A stretch of DNA of 48,318 nt, taken from positions 1 to 48,318 of the forward strand of contig NZ_WHNX01000023.1 of NCBI RefSeq assembly GCF_009362815.1. The letters run 5' to 3'. The stretch is from Alkalibaculum sporogenes. GTDB lineage: Bacteria; Bacillota; Clostridia; Eubacteriales; Alkalibacteraceae. How positions within the stretch are numbered: the stretch's first letter is position 1; each line of letters opens with the position of its first letter. The notes under the pieces were generated by a model. That model did not search any database. It saw only the letters and a list, made by a program, of their open reading frames with translations, and was not told the origin of the DNA. Made by a program: the position numbers and the translations under genes. Positions 15,621-25,280 of the stretch are shown here, piece after piece.

Positions 15621-17030
15621 ATGGAAAACTTTACTTTAAGCGATATAAAACCTAAATTAGAAAATATGATTGACGTAAGGTATAGAGAGATAAAGTTTGG
15701 AAAAGAACTAGTTACATTGGTTTTTATAGATAGCTTATGTGATGTAAAACTTATTAGTGAAAATATTATCGCACCATTGATACAGTATGACGAAAAACCA
15801 ATTAAAGATATCAATACAGTAAAGCAAGAGGTGCTTCTAACTTGTCCTGCTAATGAAGTAGATAATATGGATAAGGCTTTAAACCAAGTTTTTTCTGGAG
15901 ATATATTAATATTTTTCCATGGCTTAGATAAAGTTCTCTCTAGTGATGTAAAAGGATACCCTAAGAGAGCAATCGACATTCCCATTACAGAAACAGTTGT
16001 CAAAGGTCCTAGAGAAGGGATAAATGAAAATCTAAAAGACAATGTGTCCGCTATTAGAAGGAGATTTAAAACTGCTGATTTAAAAATTGAAGAATTTAAG
16101 TTAGGAGTAAGATCTCAAACCGCAGTTAATATGATTTATCTGGATGGAGTTGCACCTAAAAAATTAATTAACTATGTTAGAGATAAAATAAATATTATTA
16201 ATACATCAGATTATATTGCATATGCAAATGATTTAGAAGAGGCAATGAAGGCTAAAGGGACCCCTTTTGATACTATAACCTATTCCGAGAAACCGGATAT
16301 ACTCTCGCAAAAAATTTCCGAAGGACGAGTTATAGTTTTGTTTGATGGAGACGGTTTTGGTGTTATAGCACCACATTTTTTCATAGAAAATTTTCAAACT
16401 ACTGACGACTATACTATGAATAAGTTTATGTCAAATACAGCAAGAATTTTAAGATGGTTATCGTTTTTAATTGCCACATTAGTACCAGGTTTGTACTTAG
16501 CACTAGTTACTCATCACTTTAGACTTATACCATCGGTATTACTTTTTAAAATGACTGTTTTTAGAGCAGGAGTACCAATGCCTACTGTAGTAGAATTATT
16601 AATTATGATACTGTTTTTCCAAATTATAAGAGAGGCTGGTGTAAGATTACCTCAACCTATAGGCCCTACTCTAAGTATTGTAGGTGCTTTAATTTTAGGA
16701 GATGCAGCAGTTAATTCAGGTCTATCATCCCAGGTCACAGTAGTAATAGTTGGCTTAACTTCTATATGTTCCTATTTGTCGCCTAAACTATATGTTGCTA
16801 TATTTTTTTGGAATACTACTATGGTAGTTTTTGCAGCTTTACTAGGTTTGCCTGGCTATTATATGGGTTTCATACTATTAGTCTCTCATGTGTCAAATTT
16901 AACTAGTTGTGACTATCCATACTTCTATCCACTAGGCACTGTAAATACTTTTAAATACAAAGACATAGTAACGAGAGGGAATCTAAGTGATATATCTGAA
17001 GATATATTTGTAAAGGACGATGAGCAATGA
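15621..17030 (+). CDS. gerAA: Spore germination protein, GerAA family
   Basis: Germinant receptor A subunit, 469 residues. A soluble N-terminal half of about 270 residues contains the family hallmark VKGPREGINENLKDN (about 133-147). The C-terminal half has about five or six membrane helices, including PQPIGPTLSIVGALILGDAA. The ATG at 15621 is chosen because AGGTG lies six bases upstream; GTG at 15612 and ATG at 15615 are alternatives that lack an upstream ribosome binding site. Its stop overlaps the gerAC start by four bases (ATGA), indicating translational coupling. Confidence 0.93.
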   Translation: MENFTLSDIKPKLENMIDVRYREIKFGKELVTLVFIDSLCDVKLISENIIAPLIQYDEKPIKDINTVKQEVLLTCPANEVDNMDKALNQVFSGDILIFFHGLDKVLSSDVKGYPKRAIDIPITETVVKGPREGINENLKDNVSAIRRRFKTADLKIEEFKLGVRSQTAVNMIYLDGVAPKKLINYVRDKINIINTSDYIAYANDLEEAMKAKGTPFDTITYSEKPDILSQKISEGRVIVLFDGDGFGVIAPHFFIENFQTTDDYTMNKFMSNTARILRWLSFLIATLVPGLYLALVTHHFRLIPSVLLFKMTVFRAGVPMPTVVELLIMILFFQIIREAGVRLPQPIGPTLSIVGALILGDAAVNSGLSSQVTVVIVGLTSICSYLSPKLYVAIFFWNTTMVVFAALLGLPGYYMGFILLVSHVSNLTSCDYPYFYPLGTVNTFKYKDIVTRGNLSDISEDIFVKDDEQ

Positions 17031-18136
17031 AAAAATTACTTTTAACTTTATTGATAGTAGCACTTTTTCTTTCAAATGGTTGTGCATACCGAGATATGAA
17101 TAGATTAAAATTTGTTACAATGTCAATTTTCGATCGAAATGAACTAGGAGAAATAGAATTGTATCATGAATTATTCTCATCTACTAGAGGTCAAGGTCAA
17201 GATCTTGGGGTAGCTAAAAGGGTTACGGGCTACGCTCGGGGCGAGACCATTGGAGATGCTTACTATATTGGGCAATCTAATACTAGTCTGCCAGCAGCGT
17301 ACGATGTAAATAAAACAGTAGTATTTACTGAAAATATAGCAAAGCATGGCTTGATAGATATTATTGGAGCTTTTGGTAGAAATCAAAAGCCTACGCTAAA
17401 GCAATATTTGTTTATAAGTGAAGGCCAACCTACAGAATTATTAGGTGCTAAAGTACAAGATGAAGAGTATATAGGTATATACCTCGAACAAATGATGATA
17501 TTTCAAGAGCATCAAGCTAGAGTAATATCTATTTTACTAAATGATTATTTGAACGATCGATTAAGAGGAAGTAGAGTAGCAATAGTGCCTACCGTACGTC
17601 GAGTTGTTTATAAAACAGGTGAAGATGTTGAAATTAGTGGTGCTGCTGTATTAGTAAATGATAAAATGGTTGAAAAACTGACTTTAAACGAAGTTGCAAC
17701 GTACAAATTTTTGACTGGAGAAATAAAACTAGGTGACATAACTGTTGACAATCCTCAAGATAAAGGTAAATTAGTGTCATTGTTGGTGTTGAAAAACAAG
17801 ACGAAGGACGATTTTGAGTACCATGGTGAGAGCCTAATATACACTATAGAGATAAATACGGTTTGCTCAATAGAATCTGTCCAAGGAAAAATCGATGTTA
17901 CAGATGATAAAGTAGTAGATCAAATTAAAAAGCAAGCTGAAGAAGATATAAAAAAAAGGGGTATTGAGTTATTTGAAAAATATCAAGAACAGGGTATAGA
18001 TCTATTTAATGTAGAACTGCAATTGGAGAGAAAAGATCCTAATGCAGAGCTTCAAGATGTTTTAAAAAATACGACGCTAAATCTAGATGTAACAGTGAAA
18101 ATTGATGGGTCTCAAACAACGTCAAATTCTAGATAG
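17027..18136 (+). CDS. gerAC: Spore germination lipoprotein, GerAC family
   Basis: Lipid-anchored C subunit of the germinant receptor, 369 residues, normal length. The signal peptide ends in the lipobox LSNGC (Cys at residue 19), followed by the typical AYRDMNRLKFVTMSIFD. The C-terminal domain carries the family pattern around KQAEEDIKKRGIELFEKYQE. It overlaps gerAA by four bases. The divergent GerAB gene presumably supplies the missing subunit. Confidence 0.92.
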   Translation: MKKLLLTLLIVALFLSNGCAYRDMNRLKFVTMSIFDRNELGEIELYHELFSSTRGQGQDLGVAKRVTGYARGETIGDAYYIGQSNTSLPAAYDVNKTVVFTENIAKHGLIDIIGAFGRNQKPTLKQYLFISEGQPTELLGAKVQDEEYIGIYLEQMMIFQEHQARVISILLNDYLNDRLRGSRVAIVPTVRRVVYKTGEDVEISGAAVLVNDKMVEKLTLNEVATYKFLTGEIKLGDITVDNPQDKGKLVSLLVLKNKTKDDFEYHGESLIYTIEINTVCSIESVQGKIDVTDDKVVDQIKKQAEEDIKKRGIELFEKYQEQGIDLFNVELQLERKDPNAELQDVLKNTTLNLDVTVKIDGSQTTSNSR

Positions 18137-18230
18137 GGTTAGATCTGAGATTAGCATTTTAAATATTCAATATACCTGCTGAGTTAAGCTTTACTATTGC
18201 ATAAAAATACCTACTATAGTATCATTGAAA

Positions 18231-18305
18231 ATAAAGTGAGACTCTATTTAGTAGAACTAATCAGGCTTTTACACGCACTTAATCTGCCACTTATCTTTTT
18301 TTACA
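18231..18305 (+). repeat. Dispersed repeat copy upstream of proA
   Basis: ATAAAGTGAGACTCTATTTAG followed by AGTAGAACTAATCAGGCTTTT and a further 35 similar bases ending ACTTATCTTTTTTT. This is a shorter version of the element at 13966-14073, lacking about 35 bases between the two modules. It ends 60 bases before the proA start, so it lies in or near the proA promoter region. Confidence 0.8.
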
Positions 18306-18364
18306 AGTGTGAGTTTTAGTGCCTGTTAATATGGGATAAAATTTATGATAAGCAGGTGGATTGT

Positions 18365-19660
18365 ATGAGTATAATCGAAGCGGCAAAGGCTGCAAAAAAA
18401 GCGTCTATAGATTTAGCGGCTATTGATACAGTGATTAAAGATCGAGCATTAGCAGAGATAGTTAATGAACTAGAAAATAGAATGCAAGATATAGTAACTG
18501 CAAATAACGAAGATATGACGAGAAGTAAAAATGAAAATCTACCATCACCGCTTTTGAAGAGATTGAAGTTTGATGAACATAAAGTTGTAGATGTCATTGC
18601 AGGGATTGAAAGCCTTAGAAAATTACCAGAGCCAGTGGGAAAGACTCTTGATGCAACTGCACTAGATACAGACTTAGAATTATATAAAGTTAGTTGTCCG
18701 ATCGGTGTAATTGGAGTAATTTTTGAATCTAGGCCAGATGCTTTAGTACAGATATCATCCCTTTGTCTAAAAAGTGGGAATGCAGTTATTTTAAAAGGTG
18801 GTACAGAAGCTAGAAGTACTAATAGAATTCTATGGGAGATTATTAAAACTGCCTCAGAAAAGGCTGGTATTCCCAGTGGTTGGATACAACTTATTGAAAC
18901 TAGAGAAGATGTAACTGCAATGCTTAAGTTAGATGATTCTATCGATTTAATTGTTCCTAGAGGGTCTAATGAATTTGTAAAATACATTATGGAAAATTCT
19001 AATATACCAGTACTAGGTCATGCAGACGGAATATGTCACTGTTATATAGATGAGGGTGCAGATATAGAAATGGCAGTTAATATTGCACTTGATTCAAAAA
19101 CTCAATACGTAGCAGTATGTAACGCGACAGAGACTTTGCTAGTAAATAAAAATTTAGCAGAAAGTTATTTACCACTACTTAAAAAAGCTATGGATAAAAA
19201 AAGTGTTGAATTAGTTGGAGATGAAAGAGTTCGGAGCATTATAGATATAGGAATAGCAACTGATGAAGATTGGAAAAGTGAGTATTTAGATTATAAACTT
19301 TCAATTAAGATTGTCGATAATATTAAAGAAGCGATTACACATATTAATACTTTCGGGTCAGGACATACGGAAGTAATAGTATCTAATAACAAAGAAAATG
19401 TTGAAACTTTTATGAACCTTATAGATTCCGGCAATGTTTTTTGGAATTGTTCTACAAGGTTTAGTGATGGATTTAGATATGGTTTTGGAGCAGAAGTTGG
19501 TATAAGTACTAATAAGATCCACGCTAGAGGACCTGTTGGCTTAGAGGGATTGTTAATATACAAATATAAGATGATAGGACATGGGAATATCGTAGACGAT
19601 TATGAGACACAAAAGAAAACGTATAAACATGTAAAGTTAAAGAAAGAGTTCAAACTATAA
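18365..19660 (+). CDS. proA: Gamma-glutamyl phosphate reductase
   Basis: Second enzyme of proline synthesis, reducing glutamyl-5-phosphate to glutamate-5-semialdehyde with NADPH; a cytosolic aldehyde-dehydrogenase-fold protein of 431 residues. Family motifs seen: CPIGVIGVIFESRPDALVQI, LKGGTEARSTNRIL, the catalytic Cys in YVAVCNATETLLV, and GFGAEVGISTNKIHARGPVG. The ATG at 18365 is taken because GCAGGTGG lies just upstream; an in-frame GTG at 18356 would remove that site. proB is not adjacent as it usually is, and proC lies at the other end of the window. Confidence 0.97.
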   Translation: MSIIEAAKAAKKASIDLAAIDTVIKDRALAEIVNELENRMQDIVTANNEDMTRSKNENLPSPLLKRLKFDEHKVVDVIAGIESLRKLPEPVGKTLDATALDTDLELYKVSCPIGVIGVIFESRPDALVQISSLCLKSGNAVILKGGTEARSTNRILWEIIKTASEKAGIPSGWIQLIETREDVTAMLKLDDSIDLIVPRGSNEFVKYIMENSNIPVLGHADGICHCYIDEGADIEMAVNIALDSKTQYVAVCNATETLLVNKNLAESYLPLLKKAMDKKSVELVGDERVRSIIDIGIATDEDWKSEYLDYKLSIKIVDNIKEAITHINTFGSGHTEVIVSNNKENVETFMNLIDSGNVFWNCSTRFSDGFRYGFGAEVGISTNKIHARGPVGLEGLLIYKYKMIGHGNIVDDYETQKKTYKHVKLKKEFKL

Positions 19661-19992
19661 TGTGGATTTATTTTAATAAATAACTGCCTAAAACCTGATA
19701 CCTAGTTTAGCTATGATAAGGTACATACAGTTAATGGAAAGGTAAGTTAGAGCCTAACCGCAAATATTAGAACAGTTTTTTTGTAATATGAACCTTAGAT
19801 AACACTATAAAAATTCTAAGCTGCCAATTATTAGTCCTGTTGGCAGCTTTTAGACATGGATAGAGATATTCATTGATTCGTAATTAACGTACAAAGATAT
19901 TTGCACTGCCAAGGCGGACTTATAGTTCATTACACTGCACTACATTTTATATATAAATCATAGCCTTGTGAAAAACTGTTATAACACTTTTA
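19661..19992. other. Intergenic region after proA
   Basis: This 332-base gap holds one clear element, a terminator hairpin at 19818-19849 (AAGCTGCCAA with TTGGCAGCTT, loop of 12, followed by TTAG). I see no open frame with a ribosome binding site and no member of the repeat families. Confidence 0.7.
19818..19852 (+). terminator. Probable terminator after proA
   Basis: A ten-base perfect stem, AAGCTGCCAA/TTGGCAGCTT, with a 12-base loop and a short T stretch. It lies 158 bases downstream of the proA stop, with no other gene between. Confidence 0.65.
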
Positions 19993-20130
19993 TCAGAGTA
20001 TAAAAGAAAGTAAAAACACAATCAATGCGATTATGAATAACAGATGGAGTAGCTTTCCACCTATCTTTAAGACTAAACCTATAACCCAAACAAATACAAT
20101 CATGCCGCCTAACCATCTTAATAGTTCCAT
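19993..20130 (-). CDS. Lmo0937-like mini membrane protein
   Basis: A 45-codon frame too short for most gene finders. The product begins MELLRWLGGMIVFVWVIGLV and continues with LKIGGKLLHLL and a second hydrophobic helix to the C-terminus. The pattern L-R-x-x-G-G...W-V-x-G-L...I-G-G-x-x-x-H-x-L matches the short Lmo0937-type membrane proteins widespread in Firmicutes. The ribosome binding site AAGGAGCG lies upstream of the ATG. Function unknown; some relatives are stress-induced. Confidence 0.8.
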   Translation of the reverse strand: MELLRWLGGMIVFVWVIGLVLKIGGKLLHLLFIIALIVFLLSFIL

Positions 20131-20281
20131 GTTTTATTTTCGCTCCTTCTTTAATTTTCTATCGCCTCTTATTTTTAAATACTGATATTGAGTAGCATTT
20201 GCATCAAATATATATAAATTATCTAAAGATAATTTTATAAAAAAGAGATTAACTAACAATAGAAATTAATTTTTGTTTCAA

Positions 20282-21118
20282 TTAATTGTTTTGAATATAT
20301 TTATGAATTGAAATTAGCTCGCCACCTAGGATGATTATAAAGGTACTTATATACAACCAGAATATTAGACCTATAATTCCGCCTAAACTTCCATATACCA
20401 TTGCATAGTTATTAAAATTATTTACATAGAAAGAGAATAATAAAGATGTTATATTACATCCAATTGTAGCAAACAAAGCGCCTATTATAATGTTTTTTAA
20501 ATTTAATTTTATATTAGGCGTGTACTTATATAGTAAAGAAAATATAATGAACATTATAAAAGCGGGAATGATATATCTAATAAGCTTCCAAACAACAGTT
20601 ATTAAGGAACTTTCGCCCAATAAATCAAAGATAAAATTCTCTATAACTCCTCCTAATACAAGCATAAAAAAACTTAAGATTATAATAATCGTTAAACCGA
20701 TAGTAGAAATAAGAGTTAAAGAAATAAGTGTAATAAAGTTACGGTTTTCTTCAACATCAAATGCTCGATTAAGTCCTTTTATAATTGCGTTTAAGCCTCT
20801 AGATGCAGACCAAAGACTTGCTAAAATACCAACTATCAAAAGAGTGCCACTTCTAGATTCCAAAGTTTCCAACAATACATTTTCAATCAATATACTTGTT
20901 TCAGTTGGGAGAAATCTATCGAAGTTATTAATTAATATTTCACTAGATAAAGGAGTAAAACTTAATAAGTTAATTAAGAAAAGTAAAAAAGGAAAAAATG
21001 CTAATATTAAGTAATAGGTTATTTGTGCGCTAATACCAGAAATATCATCATATTTATATCGTATTATGGCTTGTTCTATATATTTGAATAAAATATAGTT
21101 TCTTAACTTGTCAATCAT
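20282..21118 (-). CDS. YihY/UPF0761 family membrane protein
   Basis: An inner-membrane protein of 278 residues with about six helices, formerly misnamed ribonuclease BN. Typical motifs are present: DISGISAQITYYLILAFFPFLLF near residue 26, LWSASRGLNAIIKGLNRAFD (the family's conserved W-S-x-S-x-G-x-x-A-x-x), and YGSLGGIIGLIFWLYIS near the end. The ATG at 21118 (MIDKLRNYILFKY) is preferred because GGAGA lies seven bases upstream; the frame extends to 21139. The role is not established for the family. Confidence 0.9.
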   Translation of the reverse strand: MIDKLRNYILFKYIEQAIIRYKYDDISGISAQITYYLILAFFPFLLFLINLLSFTPLSSEILINNFDRFLPTETSILIENVLLETLESRSGTLLIVGILASLWSASRGLNAIIKGLNRAFDVEENRNFITLISLTLISTIGLTIIIILSFFMLVLGGVIENFIFDLLGESSLITVVWKLIRYIIPAFIMFIIFSLLYKYTPNIKLNLKNIIIGALFATIGCNITSLLFSFYVNNFNNYAMVYGSLGGIIGLIFWLYISTFIIILGGELISIHKYIQNN

Positions 21119-21322
21119 AGATCTATCTCCAACTATCAATTATTTAATTTCTTACCTTTCAGGCTATTTCATTTTATACTCTTTTAATTTTACCCATCAT
21201 TCTTTTTATTAAACTCAAGTTAAGATTGACTATTACTGAAGGGTATTATATAGTTTGTAAAAATAGAAAATGGGTATTAATATAAATGATAAAAAGATAT
21301 ATATAAATGGAGGTATTCTTTT

Positions 21323-22159
21323 ATGATTATACGCAAAATAAAAGAAATAGTTACAGGTGAGCATGCAATAGATGGTGCTGGGGTGAATCTTGTTAGGGTT
21401 ATAGGTAGACCTAATGTATATAGTTTTGATCCTTTTTTAATGATGGATGCATTTGATTCAATAGATCCAGATGATTATACTAAAGGATTTCCTTGGCATC
21501 CTCATAGGGGAATAGAGACTATTACTTATTTAATTAAAGGAGATATCGAACATGGAGATAGTTTAGGAAATAAAGGGCGAATTTTAGATGGACAATGTCA
21601 GTGGATGACTGCTGGCAGTGGAATAATCCATCAAGAAATGCCTCAAGCATCAGAGAGGATGTTAGGTGTTCAGTTATGGTTGAATATACCTGCAAAGGAT
21701 AAAATGACAGATCCTGCATACAGGGATATTCTATCAGAAATGATACCGAAAATAGAGGATGATGCGAGCAGGGTAGGTATATTATCAGGTAATTACAAAG
21801 ATACGGATGGAGCTATATGTGGAGATTATGTAAAGTTAAGATTCTTAGATGTAGATATAAAACCGAACCGAGAATGGGCAATTGATACACAGTCAGATAA
21901 GACATTATATATTTATATAATTGAGGGCAGTGGTATTTTTGATGAAGAAAAAGGATTAGTAGAGAGCAAGAGAGCGATACTATTTGAACAGGGTGACCAG
22001 CTTATAGTTAATGCCTCAAAAGATGGAATTCGATTCTTGCTATTTGAAGGATCTCCATTAAAAGAGCCGATAGCATGGGGAGGTCCTATTGTAATGAATA
22101 CACAAGAAGAACTGACTCAGGCGTTTAAAGATTTAGATGAAGGAAATTTTATAAAGTAA
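21323..22159 (+). CDS. Pirin family protein
   Basis: A bicupin protein of 278 residues. The N-terminal cupin holds the metal-binding residues in PWHPHRGIETITYLIKGDIEH (the two His of HPH, the later His) and the Glu in GSGIIHQEMPQ. The C-terminal cupin is less conserved. Some bacterial pirins have quercetinase activity and others are regulatory; the substrate here cannot be predicted. Monocistronic, with GGAGG before the ATG and a terminator at 22198. Confidence 0.93.
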   Translation: MIIRKIKEIVTGEHAIDGAGVNLVRVIGRPNVYSFDPFLMMDAFDSIDPDDYTKGFPWHPHRGIETITYLIKGDIEHGDSLGNKGRILDGQCQWMTAGSGIIHQEMPQASERMLGVQLWLNIPAKDKMTDPAYRDILSEMIPKIEDDASRVGILSGNYKDTDGAICGDYVKLRFLDVDIKPNREWAIDTQSDKTLYIYIIEGSGIFDEEKGLVESKRAILFEQGDQLIVNASKDGIRFLLFEGSPLKEPIAWGGPIVMNTQEELTQAFKDLDEGNFIK

Positions 22160-22197
22160 TAGGTAAATATATAGAGTTGCATATCAAGTAGTACCCT

Positions 22198-22230
22198 AAA
22201 AAGTTATCTTCTATAGAGATAACTTTTTCC
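22198..22230 (+). terminator. Terminator after the pirin gene
   Basis: AAAAAGTTATC and GATAACTTTTT form an 11-base stem around a nine-base loop, ending in a T run, 39 bases after the stop codon. Confidence 0.88.
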
Positions 22231-22372
22231 TATCTTACTTTAGCTGTTTAAGAAAGTCTTAAGAATAAAGTTAGTCATTTGTAATACTTATTTGGTACAA
22301 TTATTTCATAATAAAAGAAGTATATAGTAAAAATGAAGATCTTTAAGGATCTCAACGAAGTACTTATAATCA

Positions 22373-22398
22373 TTTAAAAGTATCATGATACTTTTAAA
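22373..22398. promoter_or_regulatory. Perfect 26-bp palindrome upstream of the two-component operon
   Basis: The half-site TTTAAAAGTATCA is followed directly by its exact reverse complement, with no spacer. It lies 42 bases upstream of the response-regulator start codon and 143 bases after the previous terminator, which is a suitable place for an operator. The absence of a loop argues against a terminator. Confidence 0.6.
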
Positions 22399-22439
22399 TA
22401 AAATCTGTATCATAACGATGCGCGAGGATGTGTGATAGA

Positions 22440-23135
22440 ATGGAAAATTTAAGTGTATTAATATGTGACGACGATACTGCCATATTAGATGCTATTGAAA
22501 TATTTTTAGTGGAAGAAAAGTATAAAGTATACAAAGCTACAAATGGTGTAGAGGCATTAAAAATATTAGAAGAAGAGGAAATTCAGTTAATTATACTAGA
22601 TATAATGATGCCATTATTAGATGGACTTTCTGCAATGATAAAGATAAGAAGGAAGGAGAATCTTCCGATTATTTTACTATCAGCAAAATCTGAAGATACA
22701 GATAAGATTATTGGGTTAAATATGGGAGCAGATGACTATGTAACAAAGCCGTTTAATTCTTTAGAGTTAATAGCCAGAGTTAAATCTCAAATGAGACGCT
22801 ATACGAACTTTGGCAGCATTGCTCCAAAACCTAGTGTTCTTAGAACAGGAGGTCTTGTCTTAGATACAGATGCTAAGGAAATAACTGTAGATGGAGATAT
22901 AGTGAAGCTCACTGCAACTGAATACGGCATTTTAGAATATTTGATGAAAAATATGGGCAGAGTTTTTTCAATAAACCAGATATACGAGCAAGTATGGAAT
23001 GAATCCTCATACGCTGTTGAAAACACTGTATCTGTTCACATTAGAAGGATACGTGAAAAAATTGAAATAAATCCAAAGGAACCAGAATATTTAAAGGTGG
23101 TGTGGGGTATTGGATACAAAATGGAAAGGATTTAA
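22440..23135 (+). CDS. OmpR/PhoB-family response regulator
   Basis: A 231-residue transcription regulator. The receiver domain has the acidic pocket (ICDDD near the N-terminus), the phosphoacceptor Asp in LIILDIMMPLLDGL, and the Lys in DDYVTKPFNSLEL. The C-terminal winged helix contains LTATEYGILEYLMKNMGRVF and VSVHIRRIREKIE. An in-frame ATG at 22428 is the alternative start; it would overlap the GAGG ribosome binding site, so 22440 is preferred. The histidine kinase gene begins inside its last 26 bases. Confidence 0.94.
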   Translation: MENLSVLICDDDTAILDAIEIFLVEEKYKVYKATNGVEALKILEEEEIQLIILDIMMPLLDGLSAMIKIRRKENLPIILLSAKSEDTDKIIGLNMGADDYVTKPFNSLELIARVKSQMRRYTNFGSIAPKPSVLRTGGLVLDTDAKEITVDGDIVKLTATEYGILEYLMKNMGRVFSINQIYEQVWNESSYAVENTVSVHIRRIREKIEINPKEPEYLKVVWGIGYKMERI

Positions 23136-25158
23136 TTTTTATAATGGGTTAAAAGTTATTATTATTCTACTTATGATGGCAAGTGTATTAGTAATTATTC
23201 CAAGTGCAGACTATATACAATATTATTCTGATCAAACTACGGATAATTACAACAAAACCTTTCAATTTGAGAATAGGTTTAATGATTTGTTACATAATGT
23301 AGTTGAATATAATGTGATTTTAAAAAATGAAGAACATATAAGAACTTCATCGACAAATAGTTATATAGATGATGAAATTTATCAAAGACCTAGTGATTTA
23401 GAATATATAAATGAAGAAATTAACAATGATATAGAGTATAAATTAAACCGTCTACACACTATCGAAGATCATTTAGAGAATAATGTAAATTTTATTTATT
23501 ATATAGAGGATACAAAAACCAATGAGTCGTTTACTAATATAGAAAATGAGGATCCAGTAGATTTTATTAAAAAACAAGATTCATATGTTTTCTTCAATCA
23601 ATATAAATCAGATAATAATTCCAACTTTAATTACAACGATGATATTATGAGAATGTTAAAGGGGACTGATTATGAAGTTCATGGAGCAGTGTATAAGTCT
23701 TTGCGTTTAGGTGATGATTTCTTTATAGAAAATGCCCAATTTAATCAGTATATGAAAGACTATCCAAATATTAGAATGATATTAATTGCAGCGAGTATTC
23801 TTTTTTTATTAACTTTTGCCTTAATAATAAAATTGATAGGAAGAGATCAAAAAGGTAATCTTATTGATTCGAGTCTAGATAGAATTTACAATGAGATACA
23901 AATTATTTTTGCGTTAGTTGCAATAGTGTTTACAGAGGTATTTGTAAATATGTTTTATATACAAGATAATGTAAGTATTTTTAGTAGGGGAAGTATTTCT
24001 ACTTATATTGAAGTAGGGATATATATTAATATATTATTATTATTGTTATTATCATTTATTAGGCAATATAAAAATAAAAAATTAACAAAAAACACTATAA
24101 CATACGAATTAGTTAAATTATGTTTTAAAACAAAATATTTTAGACCCGGCATAATAATTATATTTACTGCTTATGTTTTTATTAATGCTGTACTTGGGGT
24201 AATACTCTTAGCTACATTAAGTCAAGGTACTATTATATTTCTATTTGCTTTCTCGGTTTTTACTGGTTTTAATGTAATAGCGTTCATATTTCTACTTAGA
24301 AGCCTTCAATCATTGAATAAAATAATGGAAGTTACAAAACAAGTATCCTACGGAAATTTTGAAAATATTGTAAACCAAGACCAAATTAGCCTTTCTTTCA
24401 GAGATTTTTATAATGATATTATTAGCATAAAAGACGGCATGAAAAATGCTGTGCAAGAAGCCATTAAGGGAGAACGATTAAAGACAGAGTTGATTACTAA
24501 CGTGTCACATGATCTGAAGACACCCCTAACATCTATTATTAATTATGTGGATTTGTTAAAAAGAGAAAAATTAGAGGGCGAAAACGCTACAGATTATGTT
24601 AAAGTACTAGAAGAGAAGTCGGCCAGATTAAAGCAGTTGATCGATGATTTGTTGGAGGCTAGTAAAGCCTCAAGTGGTAACCTAAATGTAGAATTTCAAG
24701 AATTAGATTTAAATGAATTAATTCTACAGGCGGTAGGTGAATGTGAAGATAAATTTGTAGATGCAAACCTAGAAGTTAGAGTAAATACCTTAGAAGAAAG
24801 TATACCAATCTTTGGCGATAGTAAACATATGTGGAGAATCGCTGAAAATATTTTAACAAATGCAATAAAATACGCTATGCCGCATACGAGAATTTATATT
24901 GATACAAGAGTAGAACAAAGCTACGGTATTATAACGATGAAGAATGTATCTGCCCAACCTCTTGACATTAGTCCAGAACAATTAACCCAGAGATTCGTTC
25001 GAGGAGACGAGTCAAGAACGACAGAAGGGTCAGGGCTAGGACTCTCAATTGCAGAAAGCTTAACACATATTCAAAATGGTAAATTTACAATTGATATAGA
25101 TGGTGATTTATTTAAAGTTACAGTATACATTCCCTTAGCAATTGAAGATATAATGTAA
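23110..25158 (+). CDS. Membrane sensor histidine kinase
   Basis: A 682-residue kinase, partner of the upstream regulator. There is one membrane segment near residues 14-30, an extracytoplasmic part of about 190 residues rich in Asn, Asp and Tyr, then about six further membrane helices (about 222-400). A HAMP-like linker, an H-box (TNVSHDLKTPLTSIINYVDL), an N-box (ENILTNAIKYA) and a G-box (TEGSGLGLSIAES) follow. The start is TTG at 23110 with AGGTGGTG eight bases upstream, overlapping the regulator by 26 bases, so the two are translationally coupled. The multi-helix sensor suggests a membrane-associated or envelope signal. Confidence 0.93.
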   Translation: MDTKWKGFNFYNGLKVIIILLMMASVLVIIPSADYIQYYSDQTTDNYNKTFQFENRFNDLLHNVVEYNVILKNEEHIRTSSTNSYIDDEIYQRPSDLEYINEEINNDIEYKLNRLHTIEDHLENNVNFIYYIEDTKTNESFTNIENEDPVDFIKKQDSYVFFNQYKSDNNSNFNYNDDIMRMLKGTDYEVHGAVYKSLRLGDDFFIENAQFNQYMKDYPNIRMILIAASILFLLTFALIIKLIGRDQKGNLIDSSLDRIYNEIQIIFALVAIVFTEVFVNMFYIQDNVSIFSRGSISTYIEVGIYINILLLLLLSFIRQYKNKKLTKNTITYELVKLCFKTKYFRPGIIIIFTAYVFINAVLGVILLATLSQGTIIFLFAFSVFTGFNVIAFIFLLRSLQSLNKIMEVTKQVSYGNFENIVNQDQISLSFRDFYNDIISIKDGMKNAVQEAIKGERLKTELITNVSHDLKTPLTSIINYVDLLKREKLEGENATDYVKVLEEKSARLKQLIDDLLEASKASSGNLNVEFQELDLNELILQAVGECEDKFVDANLEVRVNTLEESIPIFGDSKHMWRIAENILTNAIKYAMPHTRIYIDTRVEQSYGIITMKNVSAQPLDISPEQLTQRFVRGDESRTTEGSGLGLSIAESLTHIQNGKFTIDIDGDLFKVTVYIPLAIEDIM

Positions 25159-25171
25159 AAAGGACTCCACA

Positions 25172-25280
25172 TGATGTGCACCCCAAAAGTTAGAGCAATA
25201 AATCTAATTTCTGGGGTGTTTTTATGTCTAAATTCTATGAAGGATTTAAGGAAAGAGTTGTTAACTCTTATTTATCACTA
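25172..25280 (+). mobile_element. Left-end remnant of an IS3-family (IS150-like) element
   Basis: TGATGTGCACCCCAAAAGTTAGA, then eight bases later TCTAATTTCTGGGGTG, is the subterminal palindrome typical of some IS3-family left ends. The opening codons of an OrfA follow. The element is cut off at about 25280, where the dispersed repeat begins; no right end or OrfB was seen. Confidence 0.6.

Noticed and set aside
18343-18987. 214-codon minus-strand frame opposite proA, and similar frames opposite gerAA, moeA and tupB
   Set aside because: They lie wholly inside well-recognised genes on the other strand, lack family resemblance and lack ribosome binding sites.
20282-21118. Ribonuclease BN
   Set aside because: The YihY/UPF0761 family was once misannotated this way; the protein is a multi-helix membrane protein without nuclease motifs.
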